Assembly (NCBI GenBank): GCA_022841525.1
Contig: JALHRI010000003.1
Coordinates: forward strand, 1-64,000
Length of the DNA: 64,000 nt
DNA from: Alphaproteobacteria bacterium
Lineage (GTDB): Bacteria; Pseudomonadota; Alphaproteobacteria; Rickettsiales; UBA3002
Direction of reading: 5' to 3'
In this document: positions 26,221 to 36,261 of the stretch, in pieces
Layout of the letters: each line of letters begins with the position of its first letter
Position numbering within the stretch: position 1 is the stretch's first letter
Made by a program: the position numbers and the translations under genes
Notes under the pieces: model-generated
Databases searched by the model: none
What the model saw: only the letters and a program-made list of their open reading frames with translations
Told to the model about the DNA's origin: nothing

Positions 26221-28890
26221 ATGAGCCTTTGCCATCACCTCATCATTCCGCCGTCACAGCCATTCTGGCCATCCTGCGCTGAGGCGCTGAGTGAGCACTT
26301 TACTGCAGATGAGATGCAGCGCTGCATCCTTATTTTACCCAATAAACGCTCCGCCACTGCGCTACGCGAGGCGCTTGCCACACGTGCGCCGCATCAGGCC
26401 TGCATGCTGCCTGAGATGCTGATTCTAGGCCAGCTTGACAGGCTGCAACTCATGAAAATTGGCGCCGCGCATGCGGATTTTTTTTCGGCACTACTTGCTA
26501 CTGCCCCTGCGATGACGACGGATGATTATCACTGCCTACTTGCGCAGCACGTGCAAGCCGCGGGGGAGCATTTTCCAGCGCTCAGCAGTATGGTGCGCGC
26601 CCGCGCCGTCGCGGCAGATCTTGCGGCACTTCATCACATGTTGGTCAGTCATGATGTCAGTGTTTCTGATTATGTCCGCGAGTCGCTCGCAACACAGCGT
26701 AGCGATCAAGGGCAAATTCTGCGTAAATTGCTGGCGATTTTGCAGTATCACTGGCCAGAAATCTGCGTGCAGATGGCGAAAATAAGCCCCGCCGAACATC
26801 AGCACGCATTGATGAAGGCACTGAACAATCATCTGCCCACACTCGCAGCGCATTATCATTTCTGCGTGCTTGGTTCTACGGGCAGTATTCCTTCCACTCG
26901 CGCGCTGATAGCGCGTGTGGCGGGGCTTGACTCCGGACTCATTTGCCTGCCCGGTGCGGGTTTTTCACCACCACTTCCTGAAGCCGTATGGCATGTGCAC
27001 GCCACGCTTACAGCATGTGATATGGCAAGCACGCAGATGCAGGTTTCAGCGCCTGTTCAGGCAGATCAGTACACGCTTGCCACCAGCGAAGAGGAAGCGC
27101 GCGCCACTGTGCTGCTAATCAAAGAAACGCTGAGGCAGCCAGATCAGACCTGCATGCTGGTCACGCCAGATGTTACCCTGATACGCCATGTGGACGCTGC
27201 CCTGCGTGCGCAGGGCGTCATTGCCAGCACCATTGCGCTAAATCATTTGGCCAATCTTCCCGCCATGCGCGGCCTGCTTGCCGTATTTCGGCTAATCATT
27301 GACGGTGATGATTCCTTGGCCGCCAGAATACTAATGGATGCATTGACTGTGGCGGATGCACGCCATGTTCACGCATGGGAAAATCTGGTGCTCTGGCTGG
27401 ATAAAACCACCCTGCGCAGACCCTATCTGCGCGCTATTCAGCCGCCACCTGAGGCGGATGACGGCACGCGGCTTTTGTTAGAAAAATATAAAGCCTTAGG
27501 TGCGGCATTCTCAGCGCTTGATCTTACGCCTCGCAGCGTAGAGCAGTGGGCGCATGTGGTACAAAATCTCATTGCTGCGTCTGATGTTTTTGCACTCAGC
27601 GCGCTACCCGAACAGGTGCAAAATACGTTTCAGGCCTACCAGCATTTAGGACAAATCAGTGCACGCCAGATGCTGGAATGCCTTGAATCCATCGCACTGG
27701 AAACGCTGAGTGAGGGCGGATCATCCACCCATCCGCGCGTAAAGCTTTTAACACCGGTTGAGGCGCGTTTACAGCATACAGATCACCTGATTCTCGGCAG
27801 TTTTCATGATGGGTTCTGGCCGATTCTGCTCGAGCAAACGCTGTGGCTGGGTGGGCGGTTATCGGCCGCGCTCAAGCTTCCTACCAGTCATGACGATGCT
27901 GCGTTAAGTGCGCATGATGTGTGGCTACTTTCGAGTATGGCAAAAAAAACATCCGTCACCCGCGCGCGGATCGATCAGGGAAAATACACGAACCCAAGCC
28001 CACTTGCCGCACTGCTTACACTAAGTGAGCGTCCCGAGCTTCAGGCCTTCTTAAGCACAAACGCCGAGCAGCATATTGCGCCGGATGAGCCGGGCGCGTG
28101 CCCAGATGTCGCCCTTCGTCCACGCGCACTGAAAGTGACCGCGCTGGATACCATGCTCAGCGATCCTTACGCGCTGTACGCGGAATATGTACTCAAACTA
28201 AAACCGCTGGATGATTATGGCACCAGCGCCAGTGTACGCGAACTTGGAACGCTGGCACACAAGCTCATGGCTGAGCTGCTCAGCGGAAAACTAGCGACCA
28301 AGGCGGATAGTGTCGAATTTCTGAATGCCCAGATGGCGCAGTTTCGCTTAAGTCTGATTGAAAAACAGTTCTGGCTATCTAGGCTGGGCAGAGTCGCCGA
28401 TTATGGGCTGACATTGCGCGCAGAGCTTTTAGCTTCCGGCGCGACTATTACTCCGGAACATCCACTAGAGACCACTTTGCGCTTTGGAAATGGAGAAGAA
28501 GTGACGCTTAGTGGACGGATTGATTTGCTCACCCATCACGGCGGGGAAAGGCTGACGATTACGGATTTCAAAACCGGCGGCATGATTAGCAAAGCCGATA
28601 TGGAAAAAGGCAGAAATGCTCAACATCTTGGCTATAGTTTATTACTTGAGGAAGAGGGGCTTTCTCCATCCGCCTGGCAGTGCATCAAGCTGCCACTGGC
28701 TTCCGGCGATATGGAATCCTCATCTTATGTGCTAAGCAAAGAAGATTACGACGCCCGCAAAGCGGCGATATTAAGTACCATTCATACGCTTTTATTCACT
28801 AAAACCCCGTTCTATACGCGCGATGAGGAGGCCAGCAGCCGCCACCAAAGCCCTTATGATGGGGTGAGCCGCAGGCTGGAGTGGTCTTAA
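26221..28890 (+). CDS. addB: double-strand break repair protein AddB-like (inactivated helicase plus PD-(D/E)XK nuclease)
   Basis: N-terminal ILILPNKRSATALREAL; C-terminal nuclease VTALDTMLSDPYALYAEYVLKLKPLD, GTLAHKLMAELL, LSGRIDLLTHHGGERLTITDFKTG. Confidence 0.85.
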   Translation: MSLCHHLIIPPSQPFWPSCAEALSEHFTADEMQRCILILPNKRSATALREALATRAPHQACMLPEMLILGQLDRLQLMKIGAAHADFFSALLATAPAMTTDDYHCLLAQHVQAAGEHFPALSSMVRARAVAADLAALHHMLVSHDVSVSDYVRESLATQRSDQGQILRKLLAILQYHWPEICVQMAKISPAEHQHALMKALNNHLPTLAAHYHFCVLGSTGSIPSTRALIARVAGLDSGLICLPGAGFSPPLPEAVWHVHATLTACDMASTQMQVSAPVQADQYTLATSEEEARATVLLIKETLRQPDQTCMLVTPDVTLIRHVDAALRAQGVIASTIALNHLANLPAMRGLLAVFRLIIDGDDSLAARILMDALTVADARHVHAWENLVLWLDKTTLRRPYLRAIQPPPEADDGTRLLLEKYKALGAAFSALDLTPRSVEQWAHVVQNLIAASDVFALSALPEQVQNTFQAYQHLGQISARQMLECLESIALETLSEGGSSTHPRVKLLTPVEARLQHTDHLILGSFHDGFWPILLEQTLWLGGRLSAALKLPTSHDDAALSAHDVWLLSSMAKKTSVTRARIDQGKYTNPSPLAALLTLSERPELQAFLSTNAEQHIAPDEPGACPDVALRPRALKVTALDTMLSDPYALYAEYVLKLKPLDDYGTSASVRELGTLAHKLMAELLSGKLATKADSVEFLNAQMAQFRLSLIEKQFWLSRLGRVADYGLTLRAELLASGATITPEHPLETTLRFGNGEEVTLSGRIDLLTHHGGERLTITDFKTGGMISKADMEKGRNAQHLGYSLLLEEEGLSPSAWQCIKLPLASGDMESSSYVLSKEDYDARKAAILSTIHTLLFTKTPFYTRDEEASSRHQSPYDGVSRRLEWS

Positions 28891-28923
28891 GGTCTGAAAT
28901 TTCATCAAACCGTCACATTTCTA

Positions 28924-29070
28924 GTGAGTATAGTTCCGCTGAAAGATTATGATGGTAAGTTTCAAAATCCTGTGTACCTCATAAATAGGCCGTTAACCGC
29001 TGATGAAGCGCGTGATATTACTTCAGAGCGCTCTCATCACGTCAGGAAGAATCGCAGTGGAATAGTTTAA
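28924..29070 (+). CDS. small ORF (48 aa, GTG start), possibly the 5' part of a frameshifted small gene
   Basis: VSIVPLKDYDGKFQNPVYLINRPLTADEARDITSERSHHVRKNRSGIV; a second open frame immediately downstream reads ...ALSSRQEESQWNSLRQVFLKQVERAITTMTALAGLESVELAS*. Confidence 0.3.
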   Translation: MSIVPLKDYDGKFQNPVYLINRPLTADEARDITSERSHHVRKNRSGIV

Positions 29071-29201
29071 GGCAAGTCTTTTTGAAGCAGGTAGAGAGGG
29101 CTATCACGACTATGACGGCATTAGCAGGGTTGGAGAGTGTGGAGCTAGCTTCATAAAAAATTAACCGTTTTAGGCCTATGATACTTAAAAAAGGGCTTAT
29201 T

Positions 29202-30197
29202 ATGGTGCAAGATACAACGGATTATGAGATTCTTTATATCAATCGCGCGGATCAGATGCGTAATCCTGAAACGGGTGAACTCACCCCAGATTTTAAGGCA
29301 ATGTATGAATTGTATCAGCGATGCTTTCAGCTGAAAGAAGAGCAATTATCGTCGGATGAATTCATTGATCTGGTCGCCAAAAATACGGATGGTGCCAATG
29401 CAGAAGAGGCGTGGGTAGGCCTGAAAGACAAAACAGGAAAAATGATTGCCGCCAGTAATTATGATGCCTTTAAGGGAACAGGCACCGAAGGTGTAAACGG
29501 TACATCGCACCTGATCTTTACCATGGTGGACCCTGCACACCGCCAAAAAGGCACCTTCAAAGCACTTACCGAAGCCAGCCTTCAAAAGGTGAAAGAATTT
29601 ACGGGCAATCAGGGTGCCAACATCATCACTTTTGCTGAGCAAAACAACCCGTATTTAATGACCGCTGAACAATATATCGCTGATAATGAGGCGGCAGGAA
29701 TTGACCAATGCGCGCGCCGCCATGTGTTCGAGCAAGTGGGCTACCGCACTTTGAACATGCGCTATATTCAGCCGCCCACAGAAAGTGGTGATGCAAACAC
29801 CTACCTTGATTTGGTGGTACAAGGCGCTGACCCAAAAAAGCCAGTGCCAACTGGCCTTATTCGCGAACATTTGAACCGCTTTTTTGAGCTTTCATTCCCC
29901 GAGGGCACTTCGGTAGACCATCCTGAAGTTGCTGCTATGAAACGTGATCTGAAGGCAATGGAAACTTCCGGCGTTGCGGTGGCTGAAGTCGGCAAATTTA
30001 ATAAATCAAGAGATCCTAAAACGGGTAAAATTGCCGGGGTTTTTGATGTTGAGGCTTTGCGAGGTTATGAGCATCAAGATCAAATTCTTGGTATAACACA
30101 CGCTTTTAAGCAGGCCGCAATAAAGCATTTTGGTGCTAAAAATATGGAGAAATACGGGCTTCCATCTCCCTCCGCCCGCGCAGCACGGGCAAAGTAA
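29202..30197 (+). CDS. GNAT-like N-acetyltransferase family protein
   Basis: GNAT-like segment HLIFTMVDPAHRQKGTFKALTEASLQKVKEF ... ANIITFAEQNNPY ... RRHVFEQVGYRTL. Confidence 0.6.
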   Translation: MVQDTTDYEILYINRADQMRNPETGELTPDFKAMYELYQRCFQLKEEQLSSDEFIDLVAKNTDGANAEEAWVGLKDKTGKMIAASNYDAFKGTGTEGVNGTSHLIFTMVDPAHRQKGTFKALTEASLQKVKEFTGNQGANIITFAEQNNPYLMTAEQYIADNEAAGIDQCARRHVFEQVGYRTLNMRYIQPPTESGDANTYLDLVVQGADPKKPVPTGLIREHLNRFFELSFPEGTSVDHPEVAAMKRDLKAMETSGVAVAEVGKFNKSRDPKTGKIAGVFDVEALRGYEHQDQILGITHAFKQAAIKHFGAKNMEKYGLPSPSARAARAK

Positions 30198-30247
30198 TTT
30201 CATAAAAACGTCACATTTCCTGCCGGTGGCTATGGTATAATCCCCTA

Positions 30248-30802
30248 ATGGCTGAAGCAAATACATCGATTGGCGTGTCTTTAAATCCTCTGATGAAAGA
30301 GGAGACGCGTGTCTATGTGGATACGCAAAAACGCGCAGATAAGCTGAAAAATTTCGCGCAATATATGTTTTGGGGCGCAACCTCGATTGCTGGCGCCCTT
30401 GCGCTTGGATTTATTACTAAAGGCGGCCTAGCGGGGCTAGCTATCGGCACTATGTTTACCGGTGGGCAAGTGCTTGCTGCCGGACTTATTGCCTCAGCTA
30501 TTACGTTTTTGGGCAGTGTTATTCTTTCATCCAAAGCCACGGAGCTTTCAGAGAAAAGTGCTGTTTTATATAGCGATATTGACTCACAAAATCAGGCGCA
30601 CCGCATGGTGCAGGCCTTTGCTAAGGCGCAGCATCAGGATCAGCAGGTAGAAACTAGCGCGTCATCACCATTTACCGGTCAAACATCATGGGCGGAAAGA
30701 ACGGGCAAACCAGCTTCACAAAAAGCAGGGTGGGTAGCGCGCATTGCTGAACAGGCGCAGCGCGAAGACGCGGTAGCTCTGCAAGCGCTCAAAGGTCGTT
30801 AA
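30248..30802 (+). CDS. hypothetical membrane protein (184 aa)
   Basis: Two hydrophobic segments (FWGATSIAGALALGFITKGGLAGLAIGTMFTGGQVLAAGLIASAITFLGSVIL); intact ORF. Confidence 0.6.
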   Translation: MAEANTSIGVSLNPLMKEETRVYVDTQKRADKLKNFAQYMFWGATSIAGALALGFITKGGLAGLAIGTMFTGGQVLAAGLIASAITFLGSVILSSKATELSEKSAVLYSDIDSQNQAHRMVQAFAKAQHQDQQVETSASSPFTGQTSWAERTGKPASQKAGWVARIAEQAQREDAVALQALKGR

Positions 30803-30810
30803 GAAGCGCC

Positions 30811-31176
30811 TTAGCTCTGATTATTCTTAGTAAACTCAGCGATTTTTTCGTTCACCACTTGCAGCGGGTCAATCGGCTGGAAGAAGGTAGAAGGGTCTGC
30901 CCCGTAAATTTCAGCGACTTTAAGCGTGACTTCCTGAGGCGGCGTGCGCCCTTCGGCCGAGACAATCAGCTCTCCGAAATCTTCGAAATTATACAGATCA
31001 ATTTTGCCGTCTTTTTCGGCCTGCTTGAACGCCTCAAACTTGCTGGGCTTCACCGCAACGTAACACCAAAAAGGCCCGCCATGATCCATTTTTCCGTAAA
31101 TCAGCATGATGATGCGCGATAGCTGATCGGGATCAACATTCGCACTGGGCGCTGACGGTGTAGGAAGATCACTCAT
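30811..31176 (-). CDS. conserved hypothetical protein (121 aa)
   Basis: Compact ORF (YGKMDHGGPFWCYVAVKPSKFEAFKQAEKDGKIDLYNFEDFGELIVSAEGRTPPQEV) next to acnA. Confidence 0.7.
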   Translation of the reverse strand: MSDLPTPSAPSANVDPDQLSRIIMLIYGKMDHGGPFWCYVAVKPSKFEAFKQAEKDGKIDLYNFEDFGELIVSAEGRTPPQEVTLKVAEIYGADPSTFFQPIDPLQVVNEKIAEFTKNNQS

Positions 31177-31197
31177 GACGAGCCTTTGGGTTCAACG

Positions 31198-33909
31198 TTA
31201 CGCAGCAATACTTTCGGGACCATTCACTAACTGGCGCATCACGTACTGCATGATGCCGCCGTGCTTATAATACTCCAGTTCGACGGGCGTATCAATGCGG
31301 CACAAGAGCTTGGCGGAAACCACCGAACCATCCGCCTTTTTGAAGCTGGCGGTGAGAATATCATGCGGTTTCATGCCTGCGTGAATGCCCTCAATGCTGA
31401 CAATTTCATCACCGGTAAGCCCGAGGCTTTGGCGCGTCTGGCCTTCGGTGAATAGTAGTGGCAGCACGCCCATACCCACCAGATTCGAGCGGTGAATGCG
31501 CTCAAAACTCTCGGCGATGACGGCTTTAACGCCAAGCAGGAACGTGCCCTTGGCCGCCCAATCGCGCGACGAGCCGGTGCCGTATTCTTTACCAGCCACA
31601 ATCACCAGCGGTGTACCATCGGTTTTGTATCGCATGGCGGCATCGTAAATCGAAAGCTGCTCGCCACTTGGCATATGTTTGGTGAAGCCACCTTCCACGC
31701 CTGAGAGCATTTCGTTTTTAATGCGCACATTGGCAAAGGTGCCGCGCATCATCACGTCATGGCTACCGCGGCGCGCGCCGTAGCTGTTGAAATCCGCCGG
31801 TACCACTTTATGATCGGTGAGGTATTTCGCCGCTGGCGAGGTTTTGCTGATGTTACCCGCCGGTGAAATATGATCTGTTGTAATCGAATCACCAAGCATG
31901 GCTAGCACCCGTGCGCCAGAGATATTTTTGAACGCATGTGCAGGATTCGCATCGCGCGGCATGCCTTCAAAATAGGGCGGGTTCTGCACATACGTTGAAG
32001 TGTTATCCCACGTGTAGGTCATGCCGCCTGCCACACTAATCGCCTGCCATTCTTTCTCGCCGCTGAACACATCAGCGTAGCGGCTTTGGAACATCTCGCG
32101 TGTGACGGTAGCGTGTACCGCATCGGCCACTTCTTTGGTGCTTGGCCAAATATCTTTGAGGTAAACGGGCTTGCCATCACTGCCGGTGCCAATCGCCTCT
32201 TTGGTAATGTCGATACGCAGGCTTCCCGCCAGCGCATACGCCACCACCAGCGGCGGCGAGGCGAGGTAGTTCGCCCGCACCAGCGGATGCACGCGGCCTT
32301 CAAAATTGCGGTTGCCTGAGAGCACCGAACTGACCACGAGGTTACTGTCCTTGATCGTCTGTTCAATTTCATCAGCTAGTGGGCCGGAATTACCAATACA
32401 TGTCGTGCAGCCGTAGCCCACTAAATGGAACCCCATCGCCTCCAGCGGCTTCATTAGGCCGGACTGATTGAGATATTCCGTCACCACTTTCGAGCCGGGC
32501 GCCAGCGAGGTTTTTACCCAAGGCTTGACCTTCAGCCCACGCTCAGCAGCTTTTTTAGCCACCAAACCCGCACCCATCATCACGTATGGATTGGAGGTAT
32601 TCGTACAGCTGGTAATCGCGGCAATCACGACATCGCCGTGGCGCAGACCATGATCGCGGCCAACGACGGCTTTCGCCTCACCCAGAGGTACGGAGCCGGT
32701 ATTGAGTTTGGGGAACTCGGCATCGAAGCCACTGGCAGCACTCGCAAGGCTCACGCGGTCTTGTGGGCGTTTAGGCCCAGCCAGCGAAGGCTCAACACTG
32801 TTCAGATCGAGCGCGAGTGTATCGGTAAATACCGGGTCTGCATACGACGCATCGCGCCACATGCCCTGGGCCTTAGCGTAGGCTTCTACCAGCGCGATGG
32901 TTTCCTTATCGCGACCGGAAATTTCAAGGTAGCGGATGGTTTCCGAGTCAATCGGGAAAATGCCGCATGTTGCACCGTATTCCGGTGCCATATTAGCAAT
33001 GGTGGCACGGTCAGCCAGAGGCAGGTCACCCAGACCCTCGCCGTAAAATTCAACGAACTTACCCACCACGCCTTTCGCACGCAGCATTTGCGTCACCGTG
33101 AGCACGATATCCGTCGCTGTCACGCCGTCGCGCGGTTTGCCGGTAATTTTGAAGCCGATTACTTCTGGAATCAGCATTGAAAGGGGCTGACCAAGCATGG
33201 CGGCTTCCGCCTCAATACCACCGACCCCCCAGCCAAGCACGCCCAGACCGTTGATCATGGTAGTGTGCGAGTCGGTGCCCACCAGCGTATCCGGATAGGC
33301 GATGGTTTCTGTACCTTCGGTTTTCGTCCACACCACTTTCGCCAGATATTCCAGATTCACCTGATGGCAAATGCCGGTTCCCGGGGGAACCACGCGGAAA
33401 TTATCAAACGCTTTTTGGCCCCAGCGCAGGAAGGCATAACGCTCAGCATTGCGCTGCATTTCAAGCGCTACGTTATCCTTAAACGCCGAAGAAGACGCCG
33501 ATTTATCGACCATGACGGAGTGGTCAATCACCAGATCCACCGGGGAGAGGGGGTTGATTTGCTCAGGGTTGCCACCAAGTTTCACCACCGCATCGCGCAT
33601 GGCTGCCAAATCGACCACAGCCGGAACTCCGGTAAAATCCTGCATCAGCACGCGGGCAGGGCGGTAAGCAATATCGCGCGGTTCGTTTTTGGTTTTCAGC
33701 CAGGTCACAAACGCGCCAATATCTTCCTTACTCACGGTGAGGCCATCTTCATTGCGCAGCAGATTTTCCAGCAGGATTTTAAGCGAGAAGGGCAGCCGTG
33801 AGAGATCCGCGCCAAGGGCGCTGGATGCCGCCGGAATATCGAAATAGCTGTATTGTTTGCCTGCCGCCTGCAGTGTTTTTTTGCTCGAAAAACTATTACG
33901 TGATGCCAT
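31198..33909 (-). CDS. acnA: aconitate hydratase A
   Basis: VVPPGTGICHQVNLEYL, VGTDSHTTMINGLGVLGWGVGGIEAEAAMLGQP, AAITSCTNTSNP, GCTTCIGNSGPL, AGKEYGTGSSRDWAAKG. Start MASRNSF (33909) or the in-frame ATG at 33921. Confidence 0.98.
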   Translation of the reverse strand: MASRNSFSSKKTLQAAGKQYSYFDIPAASSALGADLSRLPFSLKILLENLLRNEDGLTVSKEDIGAFVTWLKTKNEPRDIAYRPARVLMQDFTGVPAVVDLAAMRDAVVKLGGNPEQINPLSPVDLVIDHSVMVDKSASSSAFKDNVALEMQRNAERYAFLRWGQKAFDNFRVVPPGTGICHQVNLEYLAKVVWTKTEGTETIAYPDTLVGTDSHTTMINGLGVLGWGVGGIEAEAAMLGQPLSMLIPEVIGFKITGKPRDGVTATDIVLTVTQMLRAKGVVGKFVEFYGEGLGDLPLADRATIANMAPEYGATCGIFPIDSETIRYLEISGRDKETIALVEAYAKAQGMWRDASYADPVFTDTLALDLNSVEPSLAGPKRPQDRVSLASAASGFDAEFPKLNTGSVPLGEAKAVVGRDHGLRHGDVVIAAITSCTNTSNPYVMMGAGLVAKKAAERGLKVKPWVKTSLAPGSKVVTEYLNQSGLMKPLEAMGFHLVGYGCTTCIGNSGPLADEIEQTIKDSNLVVSSVLSGNRNFEGRVHPLVRANYLASPPLVVAYALAGSLRIDITKEAIGTGSDGKPVYLKDIWPSTKEVADAVHATVTREMFQSRYADVFSGEKEWQAISVAGGMTYTWDNTSTYVQNPPYFEGMPRDANPAHAFKNISGARVLAMLGDSITTDHISPAGNISKTSPAAKYLTDHKVVPADFNSYGARRGSHDVMMRGTFANVRIKNEMLSGVEGGFTKHMPSGEQLSIYDAAMRYKTDGTPLVIVAGKEYGTGSSRDWAAKGTFLLGVKAVIAESFERIHRSNLVGMGVLPLLFTEGQTRQSLGLTGDEIVSIEGIHAGMKPHDILTASFKKADGSVVSAKLLCRIDTPVELEYYKHGGIMQYVMRQLVNGPESIAA

Positions 33910-34046
33910 ATCTGTCTCCAAAAAATGAACGGGGATAACCGCCGTACCCGGCTTTGTGCCAGTGTTGATTTACTTGTAATAAATGCGCATTCATTTTAGC
34001 AAGGCAATCTCACCGCTCAACCGCTTTTAGAAGGTTTTTTCCGCGC

Positions 34047-34673
34047 ATGTCGGAGACTGGCCACAGATTAGAGATTCGTGACCTCACCATTGAGCGGGGC
34101 GGTATCACGCTGTACGCAGGGTTAAATTTTACCTGCGAAACCGGGCAATTCAAAGTGATTCGCGGGGCGAACGGCTCGGGAAAGTCAACGCTTCTGCAGA
34201 CGATTGCAGGGTGTTATCTACCAAGTAAAGGCGAGATTGTGTGCGACAATGTTCCCATCACGCGCCACGCGCTTTATCCGCAGCTATTTTGTTACATCAG
34301 CCATCGTCAGGGACTGCGCGAGGGCTTAAGCGCTCAGGATCATCTCACGCTTTGGGCAAAACTCGCGGGGAATGAAGCGCTGCTTGATGCTGCGGTTCAT
34401 TATTTTGACTTAGCACCGCTGATGCAGATGCCGGTTCAGGCATTATCTGCCGGTTGGCGCCAGCGTGTTAGCCTGGCGCGGCTGATCCTTAGTCCTGCCA
34501 AAATCTGGCTGCTGGATGAGCCGAGCAGCAACCTTGATGCACGCGGGAGCGAGCTGCTACAATCGCTCATCGCGGTACGACTGGAGCGCGGGGGCATCGT
34601 CATTATGGCCAGCCACGCCAAGATTCAGGGGCGCGACGCACAGGAAGTCACCACATTTCAGGAGAATGCATAA
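34047..34673 (+). CDS. ccmA: heme exporter ATP-binding protein
   Basis: GANGSGKSTLLQTIAG, ALSAGWRQRVSLARLIL, WLLDEPSSNLDARG; followed by ccmB. Confidence 0.93.
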   Translation: MSETGHRLEIRDLTIERGGITLYAGLNFTCETGQFKVIRGANGSGKSTLLQTIAGCYLPSKGEIVCDNVPITRHALYPQLFCYISHRQGLREGLSAQDHLTLWAKLAGNEALLDAAVHYFDLAPLMQMPVQALSAGWRQRVSLARLILSPAKIWLLDEPSSNLDARGSELLQSLIAVRLERGGIVIMASHAKIQGRDAQEVTTFQENA

Positions 34674-35305
34674 TGTGGCTTTCTCTGTTGATTTTTGAGT
34701 TGAAGCATTACATTAAAAATATATATGAACTTATTTATATATATAGTTTCTTTATCATCATTCTACTGATTTTTGTCTTCACTGCCTCATCGCCGCAAGC
34801 GCTGCTTCAGTTGGGGCAGGTGCCAGGCATGGTGGCGCTTAGCCTATGCGTGATGCTGGCGGGCTCAAGCTGCTTTGAAAAAGATGCCTCCAGCGGCCTG
34901 ATCGAGCAGGTCTATTTAAGCTGCGGACATATGTTGGGCTACGTAGCGGCTAAATTTACCGCATTGATTTTAATCATGATTCTACCACTCCTGAGTGGCT
35001 TATGGCTGCTGCCACATGCAGGGTTTGCGGCTATTTCCAGTCATTTCAGCTATTTTCTGGCAGGCGTGGGGCTGCTTTCATGCGTGATGCTTTCTGCGGC
35101 GATTACTAGCGGCATCCGCCGCGCAGGGGCGATGTTACAACTCATTGTTTTGCCATGGATGATTCCGGTTTTAGTGTTCTGGCTTGATAGCACAAGCGCC
35201 GATGCACCGCGCGCGGCGCAGGCTAGCACCATGCTGCTAGCCATCTGCGGCGTGCTGGCGCCATGCGCCTTGCTGATTGCTTCTAAAGTATTGAAGAAAT
35301 TGTGA
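34673..35305 (+). CDS. ccmB: heme exporter membrane protein
   Basis: FEKDASSGLIEQVYLS, LLSGLWLLP, LIVLPWMIPVLVF; start overlaps the ccmA stop. Confidence 0.92.
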   Translation: MWLSLLIFELKHYIKNIYELIYIYSFFIIILLIFVFTASSPQALLQLGQVPGMVALSLCVMLAGSSCFEKDASSGLIEQVYLSCGHMLGYVAAKFTALILIMILPLLSGLWLLPHAGFAAISSHFSYFLAGVGLLSCVMLSAAITSGIRRAGAMLQLIVLPWMIPVLVFWLDSTSADAPRAAQASTMLLAICGVLAPCALLIASKVLKKL

Positions 35306-35465
35306 TTGGTGAGCAGCCACTCGGGGGCATATCAATCATTACGTTAGCGATGAATCGAAATACCGTTCCAAACTACGATGTGTATCGCGTCGATCCTACC
35401 CCACTAAAAAGTCGCATAATAGGTATTATGGAAAATATAGATGGGGTTCAGGCAACAAGACTATA

Positions 35466-36257
35466 TCATTGAAATAGCTTATTTTCTTTCACTTTTGGGC
35501 AGAGCGACAGAAAGTTCTCTGTGGTCACGCGGGCGATTTCATTCAGGCTTACGCCTTTGATCTGAGCCAGTTTTTCCGCAACAATACGCGTGTGCGCCGG
35601 TTCGGCTTTCTTACCACGATGCGGCTCCGGCGCTAAATACGGCGCATCGGTCTCCACCAGCAGCCTATTCAGTGGGATATTGGCCACCACATCCCGTAAA
35701 GCTTGGGCTTTTTTGAACGTAATAATGCCAGAAAGCGAGATATAGCCCCCCAGTTTCACCGATTCTTCCGCCAGATATGCCGTGCTACTGAAGCAGTGAA
35801 TCAAGAACTTAAAAGGCGCTTTAGCATAGGCTTCCTGCAAAATCGCCACGCTATCTTCATCCGCATCGCGGCTGTGTACAATGACGGGCATATCCAGTGC
35901 GCGTGCGGCCTTAATATGCTCATGAAAAAGCCTTTTTTGAATGTCACGTGGACTATGCTCGTAATAATAATCCAGTCCGGTTTCACCGATGCAAATAACT
36001 TTAGGGTGATTTGCGTGATGCATCAGATCATTAGCGGTGAATTCTGCGTGATCTGCCGCCTCGTGCGGATGGATGCCGATCGAGCAATAAAGCTTATCCG
36101 ATACATTAGATAGTTCTTTTATAATAATGAAATCATGTAATTTTGTACTTATACATTGCATGATCTGAACATCCGCTGCTTCGGCACGCGCCAGCACGGC
36201 AGGCAAATCCGCAAATTCCGGATAGTTCAAATGGCAATGTGAATCTATAATAATCAT
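35466..36257 (-). CDS. tatD: TatD family DNase
   Basis: IIDSHCHLNYPEF, GIHPHEA, CIGETGLDYYYEHSP, VIVHSRDADED, LVETDAPYLAPEPHRGK. Confidence 0.96.
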   Translation of the reverse strand: MIIIDSHCHLNYPEFADLPAVLARAEAADVQIMQCISTKLHDFIIIKELSNVSDKLYCSIGIHPHEAADHAEFTANDLMHHANHPKVICIGETGLDYYYEHSPRDIQKRLFHEHIKAARALDMPVIVHSRDADEDSVAILQEAYAKAPFKFLIHCFSSTAYLAEESVKLGGYISLSGIITFKKAQALRDVVANIPLNRLLVETDAPYLAPEPHRGKKAEPAHTRIVAEKLAQIKGVSLNEIARVTTENFLSLCPKVKENKLFQ

Positions 36258-36261
36258 AATA

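Noticed and set aside
34047-35305. ccmAB without adjacent ccmC as an unusual finding
   Set aside because: ccmA/ccmB next to acnA is a known alphaproteobacterial arrangement; the remaining ccm genes can lie elsewhere.
35306-35465. Possible gene remnant between ccmB and tatD
   Set aside because: Only short open frames and no recognisable motifs; not enough to call a pseudogene.
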